DNA of 64,000 nucleotides from an uncultured Pelagibacteraceae bacterium (lineage in GTDB: Bacteria; Pseudomonadota; Alphaproteobacteria; Pelagibacterales; Pelagibacteraceae): positions 1-64,000 of the forward strand of contig CACJYB010000003.1 of the NCBI GenBank assembly GCA_902597515.1, written 5' to 3'. A program made the position numbers and the translations under genes. A model generated the notes under the pieces. That model saw only the letters and a list, made by a program, of their open reading frames with translations, had not been told where the DNA came from and made no database searches. This document shows positions 48,459-57,440 of this stretch, in pieces; position 1 is the first letter of the stretch; the number at the start of each line of letters is the position of its first letter.

Positions 48459-48649
48459 TAAATACTCACTTTAAGTAAAAGTTCTAAGAAAAATTTCAAA
48501 ACCTGATCTAAAAGAAGAAAAAATAAAGACATAACAACTGCCATAACAAAAACCATTAAAGCACCTTGCAATGTCTCTTTCCATGTTGGCCAGGTAACTT
48601 TAAAAGCCTCTTGCTTAACTTCTTGTATAAATTTAATCGGGTTTCTCAT
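48458..48649 (-). CDS. secE: Preprotein translocase SecE
   Basis: 'FIQEVKQEAFKVTWPTWKET' and single TM. Confidence 0.93.
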   Translation of the reverse strand: MRNPIKFIQEVKQEAFKVTWPTWKETLQGALMVFVMAVVMSLFFLLLDQVLKFFLELLLKVSI

Positions 48650-48666
48650 AATTTATAAGCTCAAAT

Positions 48667-48742
48667 TGGCAGGAGCGGAGGGACTCGAACCCTCAGCCTC
48701 CGGTTTTGGAGACCGGCGCTCTACCAATTGAGCTACACTCCT
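48667..48742 (-). tRNA. tRNA-Trp(CCA)
   Basis: Cloverleaf; anticodon loop CTCCAAA; encoded CCA. Confidence 0.95.
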
Positions 48743-48752
48743 ATTTATAGAG

Positions 48753-49943
48753 TTACTCTATAATTTTAGTTACTACTCCTGCTCCAACAGTTCTTCCACC
48801 TTCTCTGATTGCAAAATTTAATTTCTCTGCCATAGCAATTGGTGTAATTAGTTTAACAGTAAATTTAGCATCATCACCCGGCATAACCATTTCTGTACCA
48901 GCTGGTAATTCTACTTCACCTGTAACGTCTGTTGTTCTAAAATAAAACTGTGGTCTATACTTAGTAAAGAATGGAGTGTGTCTTCCACCTTCATCTTTTT
49001 TAAGCACATACGCTTGAGCTTCAAATTTAGTGTGTGGAGTAATTGAACCAGGCTTACAAAGAACTTGACCTCTTTCGATATCAGTTCTTTCAATACCTCT
49101 CAATAAAATTCCAACGTTATCTCCAGCTTCACCTGAATCTAAAAGTTTTCTAAACATCTCAACTCCAGTACAAACTGATTTTTTAGTTTCTCTAATTCCA
49201 ACTATTTCAACTTCCTCACCAGTTTTAATCACACCAGACTCAACTCTTCCAGTTGCAACTGTTCCTCTTCCAGAAATTGAGAATACGTCCTCTACTGGCA
49301 TCAAGAATGGTTTATCAACTTCTCTAGCTGGCTGTGGAATATGTTCATCAACAGCCTTCATTAATTCTAAAATTGAATTTTTTCCAATTTCATCATCTCT
49401 ACCTTCAACTGCTGCTAACGCCGAACCTTTAACGATTGGTGTTTTATCACCTGGGTATTTGTATGAAGTTAAAAGTTCTCTAATTTCTTCTTCAACAAGT
49501 TCAATCATTTCTTTATCATCAACTTGGTCTACTTTATTTAAGTAAACAACAATTGCAGGAATACCAACTTGTCTTCCTAAAAGAATGTGTTCTCTTGTTT
49601 GTGGCATTGGACCGTCAGCTGCATTAACTACTAAGATTGCTCCATCCATTTGTGCAGCACCAGTGATCATATTTTTAACATAGTCAGCGTGACCAGGACA
49701 GTCTACGTGAGCATAGTGTCTTTTTTCAGTTTCATACTCAACATGAGCTGTTGAAATTGTTATTCCTCTCTCTTTTTCTTCAGGTGCTTTATCAATTTGA
49801 TCATAAGCAACTGCAGTTCCGCCGCCAGCTTGTGCTAATACATTTGTAATCGCGGCAGTAAGAGTTGTTTTACCATGGTCGACATGACCAATAGTCCCAA
49901 TGTTACAGTGGGGTTTATTTCTTACAAATTTTTCTTTTGACAT
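48753..49943 (-). CDS. tuf: Elongation factor Tu
   Basis: '[21 protein letters not shown]'. Confidence 0.97.
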   Translation of the reverse strand: MSKEKFVRNKPHCNIGTIGHVDHGKTTLTAAITNVLAQAGGGTAVAYDQIDKAPEEKERGITISTAHVEYETEKRHYAHVDCPGHADYVKNMITGAAQMDGAILVVNAADGPMPQTREHILLGRQVGIPAIVVYLNKVDQVDDKEMIELVEEEIRELLTSYKYPGDKTPIVKGSALAAVEGRDDEIGKNSILELMKAVDEHIPQPAREVDKPFLMPVEDVFSISGRGTVATGRVESGVIKTGEEVEIVGIRETKKSVCTGVEMFRKLLDSGEAGDNVGILLRGIERTDIERGQVLCKPGSITPHTKFEAQAYVLKKDEGGRHTPFFTKYRPQFYFRTTDVTGEVELPAGTEMVMPGDDAKFTVKLITPIAMAEKLNFAIREGGRTVGAGVVTKIIE

Positions 49944-49988
49944 TACGTTTTACCTCAGTTTTTTTTGTTTCTTCTAATTTTAATTTCT

Positions 49989-50062
49989 TGGAGCGGGTAA
50001 AGGGAATCGAACCCTTACATCCAGCTTGGAAGGCTAGCGTTCTACCATTGAACTACACCCGC
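49989..50062 (-). tRNA. tRNA-Gly(TCC)
   Basis: Cloverleaf; anticodon loop CTTCCAA; encoded CCA. Confidence 0.95.
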
Positions 50063-50106
50063 ACAACCCCAAGAGTAACACTCCATGCTATTTAAAATTT
50101 ATTAAA

Positions 50107-50192
50107 TGGTGGAGGGGGAAAGATTCGAACTTTCGAAGACCGAAGTCAACGGGTTTACAGCCCGCCCCATTTGACCGCTCTGGAACCCCTCC
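50107..50192 (-). tRNA. tRNA-Tyr(GTA)
   Basis: Long variable arm; anticodon loop CTGTAAA; encoded CCA. Confidence 0.95.
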
Positions 50193-50321
50193 TTTGGGGA
50201 AGTGTCCCCTTGTTCAATAAAGCTTCAAATAACAAGCGTTTTATATATTTTATTTATGCAAATGCAACACGTGATTTAATAGGAAAATATATAAAAAACC
50301 GTATAAAACAGATACAAATTT

Positions 50322-51065
50322 ATGAATAAATCATCATTTTTCATTGTTGGCCAACACGCAGTTATTGAGGCTCTTAGAAACCCTAAAAGAAAGGTTTTAA
50401 GAGTATTTTTAACGGAGGAGTCTAAAAAAAATATTCATAGAAAAAACCCAAATAAAAACATTTTAGAGGATGTTAAAGTTTACTTTAAATCTAAAAAAGA
50501 ATTAGACAAATATACTTCTAAAGACCAATTAATGCATAATGGTTATGTTGCAGAGATTGAACATTTGGATCAACCAGATCTAAAAAAATTTATAAAAGAT
50601 AAAAATAATTTAACACTTGTCTGTCTTGATGAGGTTACTGATCCAAGAAATATTGGTTCATTAATCAGAAGTGCTGCATCATTTGACATTGATGGATTGA
50701 TAATTAAAGAAAGACATTTTCCACGTGATAGTAAGTTAATGTATAAATCAGCTAGTGGATGCATGGAACACGTAAATATATTTCAAGTATCTAATATTAA
50801 TTCCACTTTAAAAAATTTAAGAGAAAAAAATTTCTGGGTTTATGGGTTTGATGCAAAAGGTCAAAAAGATTTTACAGAAATAAAATGGGAAGGAAATAAC
50901 ATCCTTCTATTTGGATCAGAAGGATTTGGTATGAGACAGCATACAGGTAAATATGCAGATTTTTTTGTTAAAATTAATATTAATGAAGATATAGAAAGTT
51001 TAAATATCTCAAATAGTGCTGCAATAGTGTTTCATCACCTTAGTTATATAAAAAAAAAGAGTTGA
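50322..51065 (+). CDS. rlmB: TrmH-family 23S rRNA 2'-O-methyltransferase (RlmB-like)
   Basis: 'LDEVTDPRNIGSLIRSAASFDIDGLI', 'LLFGSEGFGMRQ', 'LNISNSAAIVFHHL'. Confidence 0.9.
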   Translation: MNKSSFFIVGQHAVIEALRNPKRKVLRVFLTEESKKNIHRKNPNKNILEDVKVYFKSKKELDKYTSKDQLMHNGYVAEIEHLDQPDLKKFIKDKNNLTLVCLDEVTDPRNIGSLIRSAASFDIDGLIIKERHFPRDSKLMYKSASGCMEHVNIFQVSNINSTLKNLREKNFWVYGFDAKGQKDFTEIKWEGNNILLFGSEGFGMRQHTGKYADFFVKININEDIESLNISNSAAIVFHHLSYIKKKS

Positions 51066-51098
51066 TTATTTAACAAATAGTTAATAATTATTGCGCAT

Positions 51099-51174
51099 GC
51101 CCTTGTAGCTCAGCTGGTAGAGCAATTGATTTGTAATCAATAGGTCCGCGGTTCGAATCCGTGCGGGGGCACCA
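51099..51174 (+). tRNA. tRNA-Thr(TGT), integration target
   Basis: Cloverleaf; anticodon stem-loop ATTGA-TTTGTAA-TCAAT; encoded CCA; its 3' 54 nt recur downstream. Confidence 0.95.
51121..51174 (+). repeat. att-like direct repeat copy A (inside tRNA-Thr)
   Basis: 54 bp identical to 52198-52251; last 50 bp match 59848-59897 with one mismatch. Confidence 0.9.
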
Positions 51175-51237
51175 TCACTCAATAAATTCAACACTTATTA
51201 TTTTTACTAAAATAGTTTTTAACTAAATTTTATAATT

Positions 51238-51259
51238 GATTGTGCCAGGATTGTGCCAA
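51238..51259. repeat. Two tandem 11-bp repeats GATTGTGCCA(G/A), left end of element 1
   Basis: GATTGTGCCAG GATTGTGCCAA. Confidence 0.7.
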
Positions 51260-51269
51260 GATCAAGTGG

Positions 51270-51902
51270 TCATTTACAATATGCTTTTCCAACTTTTGAT
51301 TTATTGGTGTTAAAAACTGTAATTCCAAAATATGTTGAACCTAATCCGTATCTAGATCTACCTCCACACATATATTCAGCAACTTGATTCCAATCCATTC
51401 CAAAAACGTAATCAACAACCATAAAAAAACTTGAGTCACTAACAAACTTTGCACTTAAAACTGCATCAATTGATAAAGCTGCTTCTGTAAAAGCTGACTT
51501 ACCATTTAATGGTTCATCATTTTTTTTTGTAAGAGCTTTAGTTGTAGGTTTTGAAATAGATTCTCTAGCATCATTAAGAGTGTAGTGCCAAGATTCTAAT
51601 GTACCGTTTCCTTGTTTGTTGCACATTATAATTCCACAATCTACAGGTTGAGAAACACCCCTGAATACATAGAATAAACTTTTATCAGCTCCCCATATAA
51701 TTTCTTTGTTTATGTCAGAATAAAATTCTGAGCCAGCACCATAAACAAATGGATCTGAGTAAGGCATCATCATTAGAAATAATTCATTCAGTTCACTTTT
51801 TGTCATATCTTGTTTAAGTTTATCTGTTGAAACAACAGATGAAGTTGTAGAACAACCCACTAACATTAAACCCAGAACCACGATCCCTAAAAGTTTTTTC
51901 AT
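51270..51902 (-). CDS. Putative lipoprotein, unknown function
   Basis: Start at internal Met: MKKLLGIVVLGLMLVGCSTT with LVGC lipobox. Confidence 0.65.
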   Translation of the reverse strand: MKKLLGIVVLGLMLVGCSTTSSVVSTDKLKQDMTKSELNELFLMMMPYSDPFVYGAGSEFYSDINKEIIWGADKSLFYVFRGVSQPVDCGIIMCNKQGNGTLESWHYTLNDARESISKPTTKALTKKNDEPLNGKSAFTEAALSIDAVLSAKFVSDSSFFMVVDYVFGMDWNQVAEYMCGGRSRYGLGSTYFGITVFNTNKSKVGKAYCK

Positions 51903-51904
51903 AA

Positions 51905-52084
51905 TCACATTTCCGAAAACCAAAAATAAAATCCTATAACTACCATACCAAGACCTACAAAACCTAACTCATATTCGTAAGGTGTAAACATACCTACTAT
52001 GCTAATAATAAATCCAATACACATTGGACCTAAAATTTTACTTTTAAATACTGCTTTCCAACCGTCTTTTTCTGAATTGCTCAT
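51905..52084 (-). CDS. Small membrane protein (59 aa)
   Basis: My translation: MSNSEKDGWKAVFKSKILGPMCIGFIISIVGMFTPYEYELGFVGLGMVVIGFYFWFSEM; below the ORF track cutoff. Confidence 0.45.
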   Translation of the reverse strand: MSNSEKDGWKAVFKSKILGPMCIGFIISIVGMFTPYEYELGFVGLGMVVIGFYFWFSEM

Positions 52085-52123
52085 TTTTAATATTCAGTAA
52101 ATTATTTCACTTAAAGACATTAT

Positions 52124-52146
52124 CAGTGTGCCAGCATTGTGACCAG
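52124..52146. repeat. Degenerate copy of the GTGCCA tandem repeat, right end of element 1
   Basis: CAGTGTGCCAG CATTGTGACCAG, resembling 51238-51259. Confidence 0.5.
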
Positions 52147-52197
52147 ATTAAAAAAATTCTTCGACAAATGTTACAAACAAATGTTTATTTAAACTTT

Positions 52198-52251
52198 AGC
52201 AATTGATTTGTAATCAATAGGTCCGCGGTTCGAATCCGTGCGGGGGCACCA
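52198..52251 (+). repeat. att-like repeat copy B (tRNA-Thr 3' fragment)
   Basis: 54/54 identical to 51121-51174; no 5' half, so not a functional tRNA. Confidence 0.92.
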
Positions 52252-52353
52252 CTAAAATCTCATTTATTTTCAACAAACTTAAATTTTACTTAAATTTTTT
52301 TTAAAATAAAAATCGTTTAATAAGACTATAGAAAGGAAGGAGATAGAACTCAC

Positions 52354-52374
52354 TGAAGTGAATTTGAAGTGAAT
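52354..52374. repeat. 21-bp repeat TGAAGTGAATTTGAAGTGAAT (two 11-bp-period units), left end of element 2
   Basis: Identical to 59752-59772. Confidence 0.8.
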
Positions 52375-52407
52375 CCATTTTTACTGTCGATAGCTTTCAC
52401 CGTATGT

Positions 52408-52746
52408 TTAATCAAAATATTGATATCCCCAAGCTTGCTTCATTCTAACTAAAAACCTAACCTCTTTATCTTTTAATTCGCCGTCCGACAAAGCAACTCT
52501 TTTAACAAATTCTTTTGCTTGTAATTTTGAATTATCTTTAGTGATATTTCCTAAATAAAAATCTTGAGCTACATCTAAATCACCTGAAAATTTTTCATTT
52601 ATTTCATCAGTCGCATTATGAACATTAAAATCAACTTTTATTTCTTTTGCAATTTTTAATATTTCACTAGTCTCATCCTTACCTAGGCCATGATCTGCAA
52701 GAGCCATACAAACACATAAATTTAATGAATTAATCTTATCCGACAT
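52408..52746 (-). CDS. TerB-like domain protein
   Basis: 'CMALADHGLGKDETSEILKIAKEI...RVALSDGELKDKEVRFLVRM' resembles the TerB helical repeat. Confidence 0.5.
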   Translation of the reverse strand: MSDKINSLNLCVCMALADHGLGKDETSEILKIAKEIKVDFNVHNATDEINEKFSGDLDVAQDFYLGNITKDNSKLQAKEFVKRVALSDGELKDKEVRFLVRMKQAWGYQYFD

Positions 52747-53311
52747 ATTTAAATCCCTTTTTTATACACTCACTTATTTTATCAGTATAAAACTCACCAT
52801 TGCTTATATCAATATGAACATTGTCATAAAGTTTATCAAATGGAAAAAAAAATAGTCTCTTCCCTTTTCTATTTATATTGCATTTTATCATTGGATAATT
52901 TTTATCTAATTTAATATTTCTGTGTTGAATATTTAATGCTTTTGCAACTTTTTTAGTATCATCATGAAACTTAGCAGTTGTTATAAAAACACCTGTTGGA
53001 ATTTTATGTTTTGGATTTTGATTTATATAATGCAAAATTGAACCTGCTAATTGCATTAAATGTTTTGGATAAATTGTTTTTTTATTTTTAACTGACCAGT
53101 TTTTTGCTTGGATTATTAAAACTTGTTTTTTCTTTGTACAAATTAAATCTCTTCCTAAATCACTTTTACCCTTTAAAATACCGTAGGGCTCAACCCTCCA
53201 ACCTTTTGTTTCGTAAAGATATCTTATTTGTCTTTCATAGAAATGACCAATACCGAGGTTATCGTGTGATTTTTTTTTATATGAATTATATTTTCTTTGT
53301 AAATCGTTCAT
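52736..53311 (-). CDS. Mrr-like PD-(D/E)xK restriction endonuclease-family protein
   Basis: 'GHFYERQIRYLYETKGWRVE...GRDLICTKKKQVLIIQAKNW' (D...QAK core). Confidence 0.7.
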   Translation of the reverse strand: MNDLQRKYNSYKKKSHDNLGIGHFYERQIRYLYETKGWRVEPYGILKGKSDLGRDLICTKKKQVLIIQAKNWSVKNKKTIYPKHLMQLAGSILHYINQNPKHKIPTGVFITTAKFHDDTKKVAKALNIQHRNIKLDKNYPMIKCNINRKGKRLFFFPFDKLYDNVHIDISNGEFYTDKISECIKKGFKYVG

Positions 53312-53355
53312 AAAAAAATATAGCACTCCTTATAAAAAGTAATTAGATCAAAATT

Positions 53356-53739
53356 CTATTTAAAATAGTTTCTTCTTATCCATTTATAATAAAAATAAAT
53401 ATATATTAAAAAAATTGGTAATAATATTGCTGTTAAAATCTGATTAATTCCTCCGAAGGCGAAGGCTATTCCTTCTACTCTTAATTCGGCATCTATACAT
53501 TCTGATAATTTTTCTTTCTCAGTTCCTAATTTTCTTCCACCAAAATTATTATTTTTACACCACTCTGTATAATAACCAATTTCATCATTGTTAGTGTAAA
53601 AAGGTGAATTTACATAATCTGGATTTTGAAGAGTGGTTTTGCCCAAAAAGTCACCAACCGTAAACCACGTTGAACATGATGTGGGTAGCAATAATAGAAT
53701 AAACAATATGGATAAAATAATTGATTTAAATAATTTCAT
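53356..53739 (-). CDS. Putative lipoprotein/membrane protein, unknown
   Basis: MKLFKSIILSILFILLLLPTSCSTW lipoprotein-like signal and C-terminal TM. Confidence 0.45.
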   Translation of the reverse strand: MKLFKSIILSILFILLLLPTSCSTWFTVGDFLGKTTLQNPDYVNSPFYTNNDEIGYYTEWCKNNNFGGRKLGTEKEKLSECIDAELRVEGIAFAFGGINQILTAILLPIFLIYIYFYYKWIRRNYFK

Positions 53740-53746
53740 AAATTTT

Positions 53747-53935
53747 TCATTTGAATGAGTCAATTATATAAAACATTACTAATCTTATTATTATGGGAGC
53801 AACTATTCCGGCTATGATTCCAAACCATAACAAACCACTACCATTAAAACCACCAATTGTTATTAAAGTTCCAATAGCTATCCAAATCCAAAAAGCTACA
53901 TTCACAATTGCCTTTAAACCATTTCCAATATTCAT
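53747..53935 (-). CDS. Small membrane protein (62 aa)
   Basis: Two hydrophobic segments. Confidence 0.45.
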   Translation of the reverse strand: MNIGNGLKAIVNVAFWIWIAIGTLITIGGFNGSGLLWFGIIAGIVAPIIIRLVMFYIIDSFK

Positions 53936-53963
53936 AATAATTTTTTAAGCTATTATATAAGTT

Positions 53964-54518
53964 TTAAACATCAAGCTCACCAGGTTTTGTAACTACAGGA
54001 TAGCCGTCAAAAATTTTTCTTAATTTTTCCTTGTATGCGTCCATATCTATACCTTTATAATGTTTCATAAATAAACTAGCCTCTAACTCGCTATAAACTT
54101 GCAATCTTCTTATAAAATATTCGAAAAAATTTATCTCTCGTTCCCAATACATTTCTTTAGATCTCTCTAAATCATCATATAAATTTGAATTCATTTTTAA
54201 TGCTGGAGGAAACCATTCATTTGCAAAATAATCATCTTCATTAAAAAGCTCCGTAAATTCCCAAATAATTTTTCTATTACCAAAACCTAAAAATTTAACA
54301 AAATTTTGTATAATACCTCCTCTATCTTCATGAGCAAAAGGTACTGTTGGATGAGCTCCGGTTCGATCCGTAAGATCTAAAAATATACCCTCAAAATAGA
54401 ATAACTTTCTCCTAATTAGCTCTGGATCATCTCTAGTAATATTTTTTTCAAGAGCATTAATCAGTTCTTTTGCAAACTCATAATCTTGATTTACTGCAAA
54501 TTTGTTAACATCAAACAT
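53964..54518 (-). CDS. Hypothetical cytoplasmic protein
   Basis: 184 aa, no recognised motif; directly follows the YHYH gene. Confidence 0.55.
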   Translation of the reverse strand: MFDVNKFAVNQDYEFAKELINALEKNITRDDPELIRRKLFYFEGIFLDLTDRTGAHPTVPFAHEDRGGIIQNFVKFLGFGNRKIIWEFTELFNEDDYFANEWFPPALKMNSNLYDDLERSKEMYWEREINFFEYFIRRLQVYSELEASLFMKHYKGIDMDAYKEKLRKIFDGYPVVTKPGELDV

Positions 54519-54522
54519 ATTA

Positions 54523-54810
54523 TCAAAAACAACTTAGTTTAACTTCACCATTATTTTCTTTAAACTTTAATGATTTATTATTAGTTCTTGATGGATCAAA
54601 TTCATAATATTGATCACCAATAACAATTTTGCAATTAAATTTTTTTAATTGTTGTACACTTTTACTTCTATGACAATGGTAGCCTCCAGTTTTTCGATTA
54701 TTGTGGCAACCTTGTTGATTTAAACCGCCTGAATGTGAAAAAGATATTTCAGCAAAAATCATAGATACAAATAATAAAAGTAAAAATCTCATTCTAAATA
54801 GTTTTTTCAT
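54523..54810 (-). CDS. Exported YHYH-type Cys/His-rich protein
   Basis: Signal peptide, 'HSGGLNQQGCHNNRKTGGYHCHR'; overlaps the SNase gene. Confidence 0.65.
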   Translation of the reverse strand: MKKLFRMRFLLLLFVSMIFAEISFSHSGGLNQQGCHNNRKTGGYHCHRSKSVQQLKKFNCKIVIGDQYYEFDPSRTNNKSLKFKENNGEVKLSCF

Positions 54811-55352
54811 TATTTAATTTCCATCCATATTTCTATATCTTTAAGAGTGCTTTTATCTTTTCTAAATTTTCTAATTTTAGCTCTCCATTCCCAAGGATAT
54901 AAAAATTTCATTGTCCATAAACCAAGGTTATTTTGTTTTGCATATTGTTCATCTAAATCAAATTTTTCTTTAGAATATCTCTTAAAATCAAAAGCATATC
55001 CATTTTTCACAAGATACCTGGATAAACTCTCATTGTTCACAAAACATTCGGCTAAAGTTCTCCCATATATATCTTTTTGCTCTTCTCTAATGCAATTGAC
55101 CTCGTTATTAGAAATTTTTTCTATAAGCTTATTTTTTGATAATTCTCCACAATATACTTTTTGACTATTTAGATAACAAAGCTGTTTGTATTTTTGATAA
55201 TAAGTTGTCTCAGGTGTGTCTATGCCAGAAAATCTTATTGTCTCTCCATTTATTTTGATTGTATCACCGTCTAAGATCTTAACATCTTGTGAAAATGAAT
55301 AATTTGTAAAAAAAATAAAGAGAATTGCTAAAAACAAAAAATTCTTCTTCAT
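54810..55352 (-). CDS. Exported thermonuclease (SNase) family protein
   Basis: Signal peptide; 'ILDGDTIKINGETIRFSGIDTPET', 'GYAFDFKRYSKEKFD', 'GLWTMKFLYPWEWR'. Confidence 0.88.
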   Translation of the reverse strand: MKKNFLFLAILFIFFTNYSFSQDVKILDGDTIKINGETIRFSGIDTPETTYYQKYKQLCYLNSQKVYCGELSKNKLIEKISNNEVNCIREEQKDIYGRTLAECFVNNESLSRYLVKNGYAFDFKRYSKEKFDLDEQYAKQNNLGLWTMKFLYPWEWRAKIRKFRKDKSTLKDIEIWMEIK

Positions 55353-55630
55353 TTAATAATTAAATCCTTCAAATTTGTTAAAGGCCAATATGTATAAATA
55401 ATATATGAAGCTATTGAGATTGTTGTGATTGATATCATGTAAATAATAAATCTCTTTTTTATATTTTTTCTTGAAGAAAAATAATTATAAACAGATAAAT
55501 CACTTTTATTAGTTACTATTTTCTCTAAATCAGAGACTGAATGTTTTATTTTTTTTTTTCTTAATAAGTTGCTCAAAACAGCTATTCTGAGAGCTAATAT
55601 CTTTTCATTTAAAGTTTCTTTATTCGTCAT
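55349..55630 (-). CDS. Small protein with C-terminal TM, unknown
   Basis: 93 aa; 4-bp overlaps with both neighbours. Confidence 0.6.
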   Translation of the reverse strand: MTNKETLNEKILALRIAVLSNLLRKKKIKHSVSDLEKIVTNKSDLSVYNYFSSRKNIKKRFIIYMISITTISIASYIIYTYWPLTNLKDLIIK

Positions 55631-56469
55631 TTATTTTTTCTATAGTATTGGTCAACATTATCATCTTGAAATATGTAATAAGTGAATATGTTTTCAACTG
55701 TATTATGAAGTAATCTTTTATATTCTGATTTATTATCATCTAATTCATCAAAAATTCTAACCTCATGTCTACAATCACGCCTCAAAGTGAGGTTTGGATG
55801 CTTACTATCAGTTTCTTTTTGGCTGATGACTAAAAGTTGATTAAAACTTTCAAGAAACTTTTTTGAAGAAATAATATTCATTGTATTATTTTTATAGTCA
55901 TCATACGAACTAAGAATACTTCTGTTAATTGGAAGTAAATTATATTGATCTTTATAAACGTTTTTAAAGTCTGGAATAACCGCTAGTTTATCTGTTCCTA
56001 AAAATATAATATTAAAAATTCTATCAGCTTTTTCATAATCTGGATTTTCGGGCCATCCTTTTGGCCAACAAGGAGGATTTCTTCCTAATCCTTCAGCTTT
56101 TGCAATAGCAGCTTTAGTATTTAATGGAAGATCTTCAGGATTTTCTTTACCTGTTTTTTCAGCAAATTTTTCAAGCATTTCTTTTAATTCTTTATTCTCC
56201 TCTTTTAATTCTATTAATTCCTTTTTAGCTTCTTTTAATCTGTCTTGAATATCAGGAGTCGTCGTCTTGTCTGGAAAATTTGGATATAACATCTTGTATT
56301 CCTCTGGAGTGCTAGTTCCTGTTACTTCAGTCCATTTAACTAATTCTTCATTTTTTTTATTTGTGATAAGCCATAAAAGTAATAATAAAATGAAAAGAAT
56401 TAACAAAATTAATTCAGTAAGAGTAAAACTAAATACTTGTCCTCTTCTAACTTTATGAAGATTTAACAT
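55627..56469 (-). CDS. Single-TM coiled-coil protein, MotB/ZorB-like topology
   Basis: 'FTLTELILLILFILLLLLWLIT' with an acidic residue at the TM N-terminus, coiled coil, then a 'PPCWPKGWPENPDYEKADRIFNIIF' domain. Confidence 0.5.
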   Translation of the reverse strand: MLNLHKVRRGQVFSFTLTELILLILFILLLLLWLITNKKNEELVKWTEVTGTSTPEEYKMLYPNFPDKTTTPDIQDRLKEAKKELIELKEENKELKEMLEKFAEKTGKENPEDLPLNTKAAIAKAEGLGRNPPCWPKGWPENPDYEKADRIFNIIFLGTDKLAVIPDFKNVYKDQYNLLPINRSILSSYDDYKNNTMNIISSKKFLESFNQLLVISQKETDSKHPNLTLRRDCRHEVRIFDELDDNKSEYKRLLHNTVENIFTYYIFQDDNVDQYYRKNK

Positions 56470-57440
56470 TATTTTCGTTTCAGTTTAGAAACTATTAAGT
56501 CTGACATACTTGACATATTGTTGTACATTTTTTGCAAAGCTTCTCTAGACTCTTCTAATGATTTGAAAATTTCTTTTTTATTTGATGTGATTTCTTTAAT
56601 ATCTGTTGAAACAATATTTTTATAAGCTTCCATTGATTTAGTCATATTGTCAAAAACATCTTGTAAATTTGATATCTCTCTTGCTGGGTTATTTTGTGTT
56701 AATGCAGAATTAAGTGTATTTAAATTTTCATTAAAGCTTTCTGTGGTCTTATTGAGATTTTCTAAAGTTTTATCTAAATCGCTTGTTTTTTTAACCAAAG
56801 TATCTGAAGCAAGATTTATATTTGAGATTACTTTTTTTGAGGATTTAGCAAATTCCTCTGAATTTTCTTTTAGAAAAGTAGTTAATTCAATACTATTTTT
56901 TTCTAAAGACTCGCTAGTTTTTCTACTCATTTCATCTATTAAGTTTTTAAAAGTACTTGTACTCATATCAAGCTGCGTTTTAAGACTTAGAGCTGTATCA
57001 GATAGCATTCTTTCAGACATTTCATTTATGTCCTCTTGTGATGCAGCAAATTGAGACATAAAAACTCTGACAAATATACCAACAACAGTAGTCGTTAGAG
57101 CTATTGCAAACTTTGGAATAATGTCTTCAGCGGTTGGGTCGTCGGATAAATCATAAAGAGCTAAAATTAATGCTGCCAGTGTTAAAATAAAACCCAAATA
57201 ATATACACTGTCACCTAGCTGATCTAGATTTAAAACATTTCTTCCCTTGTTGAATATAAAAATTGCATAAAACAAAACCACAAGGCCAGGTAAAGCCATT
57301 TGTAATAATAATGAATCTTGAAGCCCTCTTACAATTACTATTGATGCAACACCAATTACAGTAAAGATGAAAAAAAAATTTCTTAAATTTCCAGCACTGG
57401 TTCTTCTTAATTTTACAGTTGGTACTTCATTCTTAGCCAT
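56469..57440 (-). CDS. MotA/TolQ/ExbB-like (ZorA-like) protein with long coiled-coil tail
   Basis: Four TM segments, TM4 'FAIALTTTVVGIFVRVFMSQ', then about 180 aa of heptad-rich tail. Confidence 0.65.
   Translation of the reverse strand: MAKNEVPTVKLRRTSAGNLRNFFFIFTVIGVASIVIVRGLQDSLLLQMALPGLVVLFYAIFIFNKGRNVLNLDQLGDSVYYLGFILTLAALILALYDLSDDPTAEDIIPKFAIALTTTVVGIFVRVFMSQFAASQEDINEMSERMLSDTALSLKTQLDMSTSTFKNLIDEMSRKTSESLEKNSIELTTFLKENSEEFAKSSKKVISNINLASDTLVKKTSDLDKTLENLNKTTESFNENLNTLNSALTQNNPAREISNLQDVFDNMTKSMEAYKNIVSTDIKEITSNKKEIFKSLEESREALQKMYNNMSSMSDLIVSKLKRK

Larger units (their letters stand above)
51175..52251. mobile_element. Putative tRNA-Thr-anchored mini-element 1 (about 1.08 kb, no integrase)
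   Basis: Bounded by att copies A and B; related GTGCCA tandem repeats near both ends; cargo is a lipoprotein and a small TM protein. Confidence 0.65.

Noticed and set aside
52198-52251. Second tRNA-Thr gene
   Set aside because: Only the 3' half is present; no acceptor 5' strand or D arm, so it is an att fragment. Same for 59848-59897.
55627-57440. Flagellar MotAB or TonB-ExbBD system
   Set aside because: Long coiled-coil tail on the MotA-like protein, no OmpA-like peptidoglycan-binding domain recognised in the partner, and no flagellar or TonB genes nearby.
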